Positions 1 to 4,878 of a stretch of DNA of 6,392 nt are shown in pieces (positions within the stretch are counted from its first letter, which is position 1; the number at the start of each line of letters is the position of its first letter). This DNA is from Candidatus Parcubacteria bacterium. Lineage in GTDB: Bacteria > Patescibacteriota > Minisyncoccia > Phycocordibacterales > SBAW01. The notes beneath the pieces are model-generated. The model was not told the origin of the DNA, ran no database searches, and worked only from the letters and a program-made list of their open reading frames with translations. Made by a program: the position numbers and the translations under genes. Location of the stretch: NCBI GenBank assembly GCA_014379165.1, contig JACMMG010000063.1, positions 1 through 6,392 on the forward strand. Reading direction: 5' to 3'.

Positions 1-483
1 CACGCTCATAGAATTAATAACGTTTCAATTGAAAAAATTTCATTTCAAGAATTTGCAAGTGCATATGCAAAAAGTAGTGTCGCCAGAAAAGTATCCTCTT
101 TCTATATTGATACACTCGCGCGAAAATTAGACATACTTGATGCAAGCAGTCACCCGGAGTTATGGGGTGTGCGCGAATACACGAGTAAACATATTATTGC
201 AGGCGTAGCAGTCCACTTTTTCTCCGCTCAAAAAATATCTATACACGAATGTCCTTTTATTATTCCGCAGTGGAGTGTTCTCCATGCATCGGCTGGCCTC
301 ATGGAGCGATGGTTTTCAGAATCCTCGAAAAGAGGGTTCAGACTTATGATCACTCCGTATATGTGGCAATCGCACGATCCACTTACCTGGAAAGGACTTT
401 CAGACTTTAAAATGCATTTCGGTTTCACACCTCATGCCTATCCGCCGGCGTTAGGTCGGTTTGTGCGTGGAAGAATATACTAA
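1..483 (+). CDS. C-terminal part of a FemAB/GNAT-like acyltransferase (5' end outside window)
   Basis: The frame is open from base 1 to the TAA at 481-483 (160 residues visible), so the gene starts upstream of the window. A GTG at 169 could be read as a start, but the codons before it are equally protein-like and no ribosome site precedes it. Seen: a beta-rich core around AGVAVHFF (visible residues about 66-73), a helix after HASAGLMERWF, and an ending with WKGLSDFKMHFGF. Known: a terminal G-L-x-x-F-K-x-x-F-G pattern is typical of the second GNAT domain of FemABX peptidoglycan-bridge aminoacyltransferases and of related BioF2-like acyltransferases. Inference: an aminoacyl or acyl transferase acting on cell-wall precursors or surface glycans. 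The family is moderately supported and the substrate is unknown. No terminator is evident between its stop and the tRNA genes. Confidence 0.6.
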   Translation, partial: HAHRINNVSIEKISFQEFASAYAKSSVARKVSSFYIDTLARKLDILDASSHPELWGVREYTSKHIIAGVAVHFFSAQKISIHECPFIIPQWSVLHASAGLMERWFSESSKRGFRLMITPYMWQSHDPLTWKGLSDFKMHFGFTPHAYPPALGRFVRGRIY

Positions 484-512
484 ATCAGAGTGGAGATTTT
501 CGTATTTTTGTG

Positions 513-518
513 TACAAT
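513..518 (+). promoter_or_regulatory. Possible -10 element for tRNA-Lys
   Basis: TACAAT matches the bacterial -10 consensus at five of six positions and lies 8 bases before the mature 5' end of tRNA-Lys, which would allow a very short 5' leader. No convincing -35 hexamer is seen; TGGAGA at 491-496 is at 16-base spacing but is a poor match. Weak call. Confidence 0.35.
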
Positions 519-526
519 CGCTTTAA

Positions 527-599
527 CCGCCCATAGCTCAGTTGGTAGAGCAACTCCCTCTTAAGGAGATGGTCCGAGGTTCGAATCCTCGTGGGCGGA
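527..599 (+). tRNA. tRNA-Lys (anticodon CUU)
   Basis: A full cloverleaf can be drawn. Acceptor arm CCGCCCA (527-533) pairs with TGGGCGG (592-598). The D arm is GCTC...GAGC (536-551). The anticodon loop is CTCTTAA with anticodon CTT at 560-562. The T arm is CGAGG-TTCGAAT-CCTCG (575-591), and the discriminator is A at 599. The top of the anticodon stem has an A-A mismatch (553/569). CCA is not encoded (A599 is followed by C then T), so the terminus must be added enzymatically. A long hairpin begins inside the acceptor 3' strand. Confidence 0.95.
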
Positions 600-647
600 C
601 TACGAATAAATAACGACATCTGCTTGTCGTTTTTATTACGTAGTCCG
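596..647 (+). terminator. Long hairpin / terminator-like element overlapping the tRNA-Lys 3' end
   Basis: The arms 596-618 and 625-647 pair at 19 of 23 positions around a six-base loop (619-624). The outer nine pairs (596-604 with 639-647) are perfect and use the last bases of the tRNA acceptor strand. The inner seven pairs (612-618 with 625-631, core ACGACA/TGTCGT) are followed by a T-rich run (630-637), as in a rho-independent terminator. The short inner hairpin alone could terminate transcription; the longer form would compete with the acceptor stem. Confidence 0.6.
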
Positions 648-730
648 GGCCGGAGCCTTGTCCTGCTCTTGCGGACGGCAAATTTTGAGTTGTGAGGACA
701 ATGTCCGAGACGCAGCAATAAAAATACAAT
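648..730 (+). other. Spacer between the two tRNA genes, with small inverted repeats
   Basis: No gene is seen. The spacer contains TTGTCCT (658-664) and its inverse AGGACAA (695-701), and a short palindrome GGAC-AAT-GTCC inside the right arm. A TACAAT at 725-730 touches the first base of tRNA-Leu. The GC-rich left part (GGGCCGGAGCC) shares the word GCCGGAG with the region after tRNA-Leu, which hints that both trailers descend from a common element. Confidence 0.4.
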
Positions 731-812
731 GCTGGGGTGGCGAAATTGGTAGACGCACCTGCCTTAGGAGCAGACGGGGCAACCCATGGAGGTTCAAGTC
801 CTCTCCCCAGCA
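731..812 (+). tRNA. tRNA-Leu (anticodon UAG)
   Basis: Acceptor GCTGGGG (731-737) pairs with CCCCAGC (805-811), and the discriminator is A at 812. The anticodon stem CCTGC/GCAGA-type encloses loop CTTAGGA with anticodon TAG at 765-767. A long variable arm follows, as expected for a class II leucine tRNA, and the T arm carries TTCAAGT. CCA is not encoded. It lies 131 bases after tRNA-Lys on the same strand. An inverted copy of its 3' end follows. Confidence 0.95.
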
Positions 813-877
813 CTAACATACAAAGTATTTTCGTGCTGGGGAAGCAATGTGTAAATCACATTGCGTGAGGACTTGAA
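793..877. repeat. Inverted copy of the tRNA-Leu 3' end with an inserted hairpin
   Basis: Two blocks of tRNA-Leu reappear in reverse complement downstream. CCCCAGCAC (805-813) pairs perfectly with GTGCTGGGG (833-841), and TTCAAGTCCTC (793-803) pairs perfectly with GAGGACTTGAA (867-877). Between the two downstream blocks sits an independent perfect hairpin, GCAATGTG (844-851) and CACATTGC (857-864). The inverted copy therefore covers the T arm and acceptor strand of the tRNA, interrupted once. It could be a 3' trailer processing signal or the remnant of an inverted tRNA duplication. Confidence 0.75.
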
Positions 878-908
878 AGCCGGAGGCCGACGGGCCGAGG
901 CGGGATCG

Positions 909-935
909 CGCAAATTTCTACCAAGAAATTATGCG
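909..935. repeat. Hairpin in the tRNA-Leu downstream region
   Basis: AATTTCT (913-919) and AGAAATT (924-930) form a perfect seven-pair stem with loop ACCA. CGC (909-911) and GCG (933-935) extend it after a small asymmetric bulge. No T-tract follows on either strand, so it does not look like an intrinsic terminator. Confidence 0.45.
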
Positions 936-936
936 T

Positions 937-1046
937 GACCAAGCCTTTTCCAGCAAAACAAACAAAAGAGCCCGATGCGTAGCATGCGGCGACTAAAAAT
1001 GTTCCTGGCCAAGCCTCTTTTGTAAAAAGACTTTAAAAAAAGAGCC
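937..1046. repeat. Degenerate direct repeat, two units
   Basis: Two units share a start GRCCAAGCCT and an end AAAAGAGCC: 937-972 and 1007-1046, separated by 34 bases. ACAAAAGAG near 962-970 is also the inverse of CTCTTTTGT near 1014-1022, so the units can fold on each other. The stretch 813-1093 holds no credible protein gene and appears to be made of such imperfect hairpins and repeats. The function is unknown. Confidence 0.4.
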
Positions 1047-1081
1047 TGTGTATAGCCCACACTTCACACAAAATCGTCATA

Positions 1082-1087
1082 TACAAT
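1082..1087 (+). promoter_or_regulatory. Possible -10 element of a leaderless promoter
   Basis: TACAAT ends six bases before the GTG start at 1094, so transcription would begin at or next to the start codon. No clear -35 is present at 16-18 base spacing. Confidence 0.35.
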
Positions 1088-1093
1088 AGAAGG

Positions 1094-1567
1094 GTGAAAT
1101 CGGATCTCAAGCGCGCCCTTATCATTTGTGGGTTGTTATGTATCGTTGTGGCGCTTGCCATAGTAGGGCCCTTGATTCTTTCATTCTTCCCTCAATACTT
1201 TTCAAACAAATATATCCCAGATCCACCGTCAGAGTATGTTTTGACACAGCTTGACAAAAGCGTCGGATTTGATACCTTGATTTCTTACACCGACAACGGA
1301 TTTGAACCTACCGAAATGCGTATTGTGCCGGGCGAGGCAATCCGTTTTACGAATAACTCATCAGGAGATCTATGGATCGCGTCAGACCCATTTGCTGAGG
1401 CCCCCTACCCTATAGAAGGCAATTGCGGTGCAACCGCATTTAATTCATGCGGATCAATCCCTCCGCATGAATTTTGGGAATTTACATTTGCTGAACCTGG
1501 GGTATGGGCCTTTGAAAATACCTTGGACAAGAGCAAGACAGGTGTCATTTTTGTACAAGCGCAATAA
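1094..1567 (+). CDS. Membrane-anchored cupredoxin-like protein lacking copper ligands
   Basis: 157 residues. GTG at 1094 is the first usable start in this frame after the preceding non-coding stretch. The purines GAAGG touch the start codon directly, too close to act as a ribosome site, so leaderless initiation is likely. Seen: a hydrophobic helix at about residues 9-31 (signal anchor), then a beta-rich domain at about 64-154 with VPGEAIRFTNNS, a SDPF turn, PPHEFWEFTFAEPGVWAF and KTGVIFV. Known: this order (strand, SDP turn, PGE/F-x-F-T-x-P-G, x-TG-x-I-x-V) is the small cupredoxin fold seen in many CPR genomes. Those proteins usually carry histidines after FVN-type strands and in a C-terminal Y-H-x-H segment. 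Here those places read DLWIASDP and WAFENTLDK, and the only histidine is H125. C111 and C119 could form a disulfide. Inference: an extracytoplasmic cupredoxin fold with a structural or binding role rather than electron transfer. It is transcribed with the next gene (6-base gap). Confidence 0.7.
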   Translation: MKSDLKRALIICGLLCIVVALAIVGPLILSFFPQYFSNKYIPDPPSEYVLTQLDKSVGFDTLISYTDNGFEPTEMRIVPGEAIRFTNNSSGDLWIASDPFAEAPYPIEGNCGATAFNSCGSIPPHEFWEFTFAEPGVWAFENTLDKSKTGVIFVQAQ

Positions 1568-1573
1568 AAACGT

Positions 1574-3127
1574 ATGACTACCACTTTCCATTATAAAAAA
1601 ATTCTCTTTTTCTTGAGCGTCTTGCTTACGGTACTGGTTATTTCCCAATCGACGTATGCAGGAAGCCGAAGCGTTCTTGCCGACAATCTTGGTAACAGTG
1701 GAAGCTCGGTTCGTGGGCCGTCTACACCGTTTGGTAATGCCAGCTTTAGCGGTACCGGCCAATGCAGCGGCAATTGCGGTAATTCTTCTGCCGGCGGCAG
1801 AGGCAATTCCAACGAAGAGAGTCGAGCAAACTCGGCGCCAACTTGTACGCTTAGCGTTTCTCCTACTGTAATGACGCATAACGACGAGGCACAACTCAGC
1901 TGGACGAGTTCAAACACTAAGGAGATTGGCTTCACGAGCACCAATGGCGACTCGTCTTCTTCAAGGCTACCGAGCGGCTCAATACGTGTCTCTCCCGACC
2001 GCACGACCACGTACACAGGTACCTTTTATGGTTCTTCTGGTGGCAAGGTAGTGTGCCGGGCTACGCTTACGATAGTGCCGCCGCAGCAAACTCCCACGCC
2101 GGCACCTACACCTGTGCCCCCGGCCAATGTAGACCCTGCCGAATGTACCGTACGAGTATCTCCAAATACCATAGTGCAAGGCGGCAGCGCCACGCTTGTA
2201 TGGTCTTCGGCGCGCGCCGACACTTTCTATATCTCGAATGTCGGATATGTAAATCCGAATACAACGGGCTCAGCGGTGGTTAGTCCTTCGCAAACAACTT
2301 CATATAGTGGGACCGCAACAAACTCTGCTGGAGCGCGCGTTTCATGCACTGGTTCAGATACCCTCTCTGTACAGGCAGCACCGCAAGCACCCCAAAGTGG
2401 ACCGCCTATTGTTTCTACTGACCCTGCAACGAACATAGCAGCCCCTCGCGCGACTCTGCGAGCGGTCGTTAATCCAAATCGCGCCGCTACGATGGCTTGG
2501 TTCCGGTATTCCGCAAATGATCCCGGTTCCTGCAACAATTCATTTGGTACAGCGGTACCCGCTTCAGGTGGAGTCAATATGGGAAGTGGTGCGATGGATA
2601 CAAGATACTCTCAAGGTATCAATGGTCTGACGCAAAATCAAACATACTACTACTGCATCATCGCGCAAAACTCCAATGGTATGAGTTTTGGAACAGTGCG
2701 TACATTCTTTACACAGCCCATTTGTCCCCCATCGTATTACAGTTGTTCGGGAAATAATATTATGTTTACCGATAGTCAGTGCACAACATCCGTCTATGCA
2801 GTCTGTGCACCGCCCGCCTCATGCTCATCGGGCATGTCTACCTGCGTATATCCAAATATTTCCGGAAGCTTAACTATTACTCCACCGCTTATACGTATTG
2901 GCGGCAAAGCAACGGTTTCATGGAATTACTCAAATGCGCAATCATGTACCGTTAGTGGCACAAATGGAGACTCGTGGAACGGAACATCCGGCTCATATCA
3001 AACAAGTGCCATTGTTGGGCAAACTATTTACACTGCTCGATGCGATAACTTCGACCCAGATTCACTACAACTTGATTTTAGCGAGTCCAAAACGCTCTCT
3101 ATAATTCCTTCGTATAAAGAAATATAG
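1574..3127 (+). CDS. Secreted multi-domain protein with Ig-like and Fn3-like repeats
   Basis: 517 residues; ATG at 1574, six bases after the cupredoxin-like gene, without a Shine-Dalgarno site. Domains in order: signal peptide about 1-29 (KK then a hydrophobic run ending TYAG); a low-complexity Gly/Asn/Ser region with a C-SGN-C pair, about 30-88; Ig-like domain 1, about 90-168 (CTLSVSP...LSWTSSN...SPDRTTTYTGT...VCRATLTI); a Pro/Thr linker, about 169-187; Ig-like domain 2, about 190-267 (CTVRVSPNTIVQGGSATLVW); an Fn3-like domain, about 278-380 (ATLRAVVNP...GLTQNQTYYYCIIAQNSNG); a Cys-rich segment, about 384-424; Ig-like domain 3, about 431-512 (GKATVSWNYSNAQSCTVSGTNGD). Each Ig-like unit has the same Cys placement, suggesting internal duplication. 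There is no C-terminal membrane anchor or sorting motif, so the protein is released or held non-covalently at the surface. Likely adhesin or surface-layer-associated; ligand unknown. Confidence 0.8.
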   Translation: MTTTFHYKKILFFLSVLLTVLVISQSTYAGSRSVLADNLGNSGSSVRGPSTPFGNASFSGTGQCSGNCGNSSAGGRGNSNEESRANSAPTCTLSVSPTVMTHNDEAQLSWTSSNTKEIGFTSTNGDSSSSRLPSGSIRVSPDRTTTYTGTFYGSSGGKVVCRATLTIVPPQQTPTPAPTPVPPANVDPAECTVRVSPNTIVQGGSATLVWSSARADTFYISNVGYVNPNTTGSAVVSPSQTTSYSGTATNSAGARVSCTGSDTLSVQAAPQAPQSGPPIVSTDPATNIAAPRATLRAVVNPNRAATMAWFRYSANDPGSCNNSFGTAVPASGGVNMGSGAMDTRYSQGINGLTQNQTYYYCIIAQNSNGMSFGTVRTFFTQPICPPSYYSCSGNNIMFTDSQCTTSVYAVCAPPASCSSGMSTCVYPNISGSLTITPPLIRIGGKATVSWNYSNAQSCTVSGTNGDSWNGTSGSYQTSAIVGQTIYTARCDNFDPDSLQLDFSESKTLSIIPSYKEI

Positions 3128-3136
3128 GTCATTTTT

Positions 3137-3160
3137 GCCCTTATTTTGCAAGGCTTTTTT
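3137..3160 (+). terminator. Probable terminator after the Ig-like protein gene
   Basis: GCCCTT pairs with AAGGC (one bulged C) across ATTTTGC and is followed by six T residues (3155-3160). An alternative perfect stem is CAAGGC (3149-3154) with GCCTTG (3161-3166) around the same T run; its right arm overlaps the -35 of the next promoter. The stem is short, so efficiency is uncertain. Confidence 0.5.
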
Positions 3161-3163
3161 GCC

Positions 3164-3193
3164 TTGACAAAATGGTACTTAGTATGATATAAT
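3164..3193 (+). promoter_or_regulatory. Near-consensus sigma-70 type promoter
   Basis: A perfect -35 TTGACA (3164-3169) and a perfect -10 TATAAT (3188-3193) are separated by 18 bases, and TG at 3185-3186 makes an extended -10. The expected start of transcription is near 3200, giving a leader of about 50 bases before the ATG at 3251. This is by far the strongest promoter match in the window. Confidence 0.88.
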
Positions 3194-3197
3194 AATA

Positions 3198-3218
3198 GGT
3201 ACGACGGTAACGTACCGT
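3198..3218 (+). promoter_or_regulatory. Overlapping palindromes at the transcription start (operator or leader hairpin)
   Basis: GGTACG (3198-3203) is the inverse of CGTACC (3211-3216), and ACGGTA (3204-3209) is the inverse of TACCGT (3213-3218). The two pairings share bases, so in RNA they exclude each other. Lying just after the -10, the site could be a repressor operator or a leader switch. Confidence 0.4.
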
Positions 3219-3250
3219 TATGAGATCATCGTCAACAGAAAGGGGCCTAT

Positions 3251-3721
3251 ATGGCAAACGCAGGGGCGGCCGGACGCCGGCGAGACACCACTCCATGGTA
3301 CGTCATCGTCTGGCACTGGGCGGATTTCTTTTTTCCGTTCATCATCATGGAAGTCGGCTACCTCATCCCGGCAATGTGGTACCGATTTCCCAACTACGAC
3401 AACCTGCCACTGGCTGACCAGGTAAACCTCAACCGAGGACTACTCGCTCAGCTGGCATTGGCATTACTCTGGCTGATCGGAGACTTTATCGTGATCTCAA
3501 ATCGCGATACGCTCACCGGTCGCCTCCAGATCAATGCTCTGATCAGCTCCATATTCGCGCTGATCATGCTTGGCTGCACAGTCTGGATGTATCGAGGAGA
3601 AGAGTTGGGATGGTGGTTGGTGGTTCCAACCATGGCCGCTGTGGTCGATTCCTTGCTCACAACCTTCCTCGCTATCAACAACGCCGACCAGAAAAACCCG
3701 ACCGATATTCATCGCGGGTAA
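3251..3721 (+). CDS. Unrecognised four-helix membrane protein
   Basis: 156 residues; ATG at 3251 preceded by AGGGG (3241-3245) at five-base spacing. I do not recognise a family. Seen: a short basic N-terminus with Arg at 9-11, then four hydrophobic segments at about 18-42, 63-83, 93-113 and 119-142, and a hydrophilic tail ending DIHRG. It is rich in tryptophan near the membrane boundaries (WYVIVWHWADFFF, AMWYRF, GWWLVV). Acidic residues lie within or next to helices (D25, E34, D78, D133), which could line a polar path. The loop between helices 1 and 2 carries RFPNYDNLPL. By the positive-inside rule the basic N-terminus should be cytoplasmic. It is the first gene after a strong promoter and is followed nine bases later by a second membrane protein gene, so the two probably act together. 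Local base composition is richer in GC than in the flanking genes. Confidence 0.8.
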   Translation: MANAGAAGRRRDTTPWYVIVWHWADFFFPFIIMEVGYLIPAMWYRFPNYDNLPLADQVNLNRGLLAQLALALLWLIGDFIVISNRDTLTGRLQINALISSIFALIMLGCTVWMYRGEELGWWLVVPTMAAVVDSLLTTFLAINNADQKNPTDIHRG

Positions 3722-3726
3722 GGAGG
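3720..3726 (+). promoter_or_regulatory. Strong Shine-Dalgarno overlapping the upstream stop codon
   Basis: AAGGAGG overlaps the TAA of the previous gene and sits four bases before the ATG at 3731. It fixes the downstream start and suggests translational coupling of the two cassette genes. Most other genes in the window lack any comparable site. Confidence 0.8.
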
Positions 3727-3730
3727 AAGA

Positions 3731-4522
3731 ATGGTCAAGAAACTCTTTATCGTGCTGGGAGTGGTCGTGGTGATCTTTGTGATTGTGGCGGTCCAAATGA
3801 ACCTCTACAATCCGCGAATTGCTCCGGGCGAGACGCCGCCAGCACCGACACCCACATCTACCCCCCGACCGGAAGCGGCCGAGGGCGACGAAAATCCTCC
3901 GCCCGTGGCGGAGGTGGCTGCAGGCGGCGACTACACCCGTCGCCTGGTGCAAGAGATTGGACCGCCGATTGGCAATCTTAGCCACCGGCTGACGACACTC
4001 GAAGAAGTCGTCCAGTCTCTGAATGGCGGCGGCGTATTGGCCTCTACTACATCAGCTGACGGAAGAAAGTCTCTGATCGCCAGATTGTTCGATTCGGACA
4101 AAACGCAGGCCGACCAGGAATGCGTCCCGAATCCCCAATGCGATTGCCTCTGGCATGGGTCCTACACCCTCCGTCCGGGACCAGTACAAGAGGAAGGCTG
4201 GCCTGTGAGCTTTAAAGTCCCTCGCCCGTACGCCACCGACATCAATTACGGCGAGGGGATCTGCAGTATTTTCCTTGATCTGCCGGATGAAGGCGGTCCT
4301 TGGATCATCTATCTCCGGAAGGCAGAGCGTACGGGTGTTTCCAAGGTCTTCGGTCCGTATACGATCTCGAGGCTTGATGGCGTCTACACCGTTTCGGCCC
4401 CTGGCGTACCTACAGAAGATGCGCCGCCTATCGATACGCTCGAAGGAGTCGAGTATGCATGGAGCGGCGATAAAAAGAAGTTCAAAGTGCTGGTGCAATG
4501 GGTTCCTTCCTCAAAGCATTAA
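3731..4522 (+). CDS. Unrecognised membrane-anchored extracytoplasmic protein
   Basis: 263 residues; ATG at 3731 with a strong Shine-Dalgarno. I do not recognise a family. Seen: a single N-terminal helix at about 5-22 after MVKK (signal anchor, no lipobox); a Pro/Thr/Glu-rich linker at about 31-60 (PPAPTPTSTPRPEAAEG); a predicted amphipathic helix at about 68-98 (RRLVQEIGPPIGNLSHRLTTLEEVV) that could be a short coiled coil; a flexible region; and a C-terminal domain at about 128-258, probably beta-rich, starting with a Cys cluster C131, C137, C139 and with C178 later. The cysteines could form disulfides or bind a metal. The C-terminal domain has alternating hydrophobic strands (WIIYLRKAER, VYTVSAPG, FKVLVQWVP). 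The layout of anchor, stalk and globular head suggests a surface or periplasm-like sensor or binding partner of the four-helix protein encoded just before it. A terminator follows 14 bases after the stop. Confidence 0.8.
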   Translation: MVKKLFIVLGVVVVIFVIVAVQMNLYNPRIAPGETPPAPTPTSTPRPEAAEGDENPPPVAEVAAGGDYTRRLVQEIGPPIGNLSHRLTTLEEVVQSLNGGGVLASTTSADGRKSLIARLFDSDKTQADQECVPNPQCDCLWHGSYTLRPGPVQEEGWPVSFKVPRPYATDINYGEGICSIFLDLPDEGGPWIIYLRKAERTGVSKVFGPYTISRLDGVYTVSAPGVPTEDAPPIDTLEGVEYAWSGDKKKFKVLVQWVPSSKH

Positions 4523-4536
4523 AGCCTCACCCTTAG

Positions 4537-4562
4537 AAAGCGGACCTCCGGGTCCGCTTTTT
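4537..4562 (+). terminator. Rho-independent terminator of the cassette
   Basis: A perfect ten-pair stem AAAGCGGACC/GGTCCGCTTT with loop TCCG, running into TTTTT. It lies between convergent genes. Read on the minus strand the same stem is followed by only three T residues, so it is mainly a plus-strand terminator. Confidence 0.93.
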
Positions 4563-4584
4563 GTTTGAACATTATTTTTACAGA

Positions 4585-4848
4585 TTAAGGGAATGAAGGA
4601 GGCGCTGGAAATAAACTTTGAATAAAAAGAACGATACTATAGGCAGCTGACATGATAAACATGCCTACAACACCCCAGAACATATGTTGCTTGCCACGCT
4701 CGCGCATGTCGGTTTCATTATTGAGACCCCACATAAACTCGACGACACCAAACACAAAAAATAAGAGTCCTACCGCAAAGAATAATAACAGGATGGGATT
4801 GATGACAATATCAGTGACCTTGTCTGCCAGTTTTTGTGCAGCCTCCAT
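4585..4848 (-). CDS. Small two-helix membrane protein, pilin-like paralogue
   Basis: 87 residues; ATG at 4848 (minus strand), the only gene of this operon with a clear ribosome site. Seen: a short amphipathic N-terminus without a cleavable signal, helix 1 at about 17-40 (PILLLFFAVGLLFFVFGVV), a charged loop NNETDMRERGKQ, helix 2 at about 55-78 with MFWGVVGMFIM, and a short Pro-rich end. The loop-plus-helix pattern lines up with the two genes upstream of it on the same strand (MIWGLVALFV and MIWGLIALFV). Known: VirB2/TrbC-type pilins and their small relatives in CPR genomes have two helices joined by a short basic loop. Inference: a minor pilin or an inner-membrane component of a type IV secretion-like or pilus-like machine. 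It is the last gene of the minus-strand unit. Confidence 0.75.
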   Translation of the reverse strand: MEAAQKLADKVTDIVINPILLLFFAVGLLFFVFGVVEFMWGLNNETDMRERGKQHMFWGVVGMFIMSAAYSIVLFIQSLFPAPPSFP

Positions 4849-4855
4849 ATTTCAA

Positions 4856-4862
4856 CTCCACC
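4856..4862 (-). promoter_or_regulatory. Ribosome binding site GGTGGAG
   Basis: On the minus strand GGTGGAG lies seven bases before the ATG at 4848 within a 30-base gap after the preceding gene. It supports that start and contrasts with the other minus-strand genes, which show no such site. Confidence 0.6.
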
Positions 4863-4878
4863 CAATGTTGCTAGAAAT

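Noticed and set aside
725..730. TACAAT as a -10 for tRNA-Leu
   Set aside because: It touches the first base of the mature tRNA, so transcription would begin inside the gene. Co-transcription with tRNA-Lys or another promoter is more likely.
485..819. Minus-strand reading frames of 77 and 93 residues across the tRNA genes
   Set aside because: They are antisense to two well-formed tRNAs; the RGFEP-type peptides they give are the familiar translation of tRNA T arms, not proteins.
527..877. tRNA genes as an integration (att) site
   Set aside because: The downstream copies are inverted, not direct, and no integrase or mobile gene is present in the window.
937..1046. CRISPR array
   Set aside because: Only two degenerate units of unequal length, with no constant repeat and no cas genes.
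1454..2016. Minus-strand frames opposite the cupredoxin-like and Ig-like genes
   Set aside because: They lie opposite genes with clear signal sequences and domain structure, and their products look arbitrary, rich in Arg/Ser without domains.
3610..3981. Plus-strand +1 frame spanning the junction of the cassette genes
   Set aside because: Both cassette genes have strong Shine-Dalgarno starts and membrane-protein composition; this frame gives a low-complexity Arg/Gly product.
3497..3985. Minus-strand frame of 162 residues opposite the cassette
   Set aside because: It crosses the junction of two well-supported plus-strand genes, has no ribosome site and yields a His/Arg-rich sequence typical of a shadow frame in GC-rich DNA.
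4537..4562. Bidirectional terminator for the convergent operons
   Set aside because: Only three T residues follow the stem on the minus strand, so I claim it only for the plus strand.
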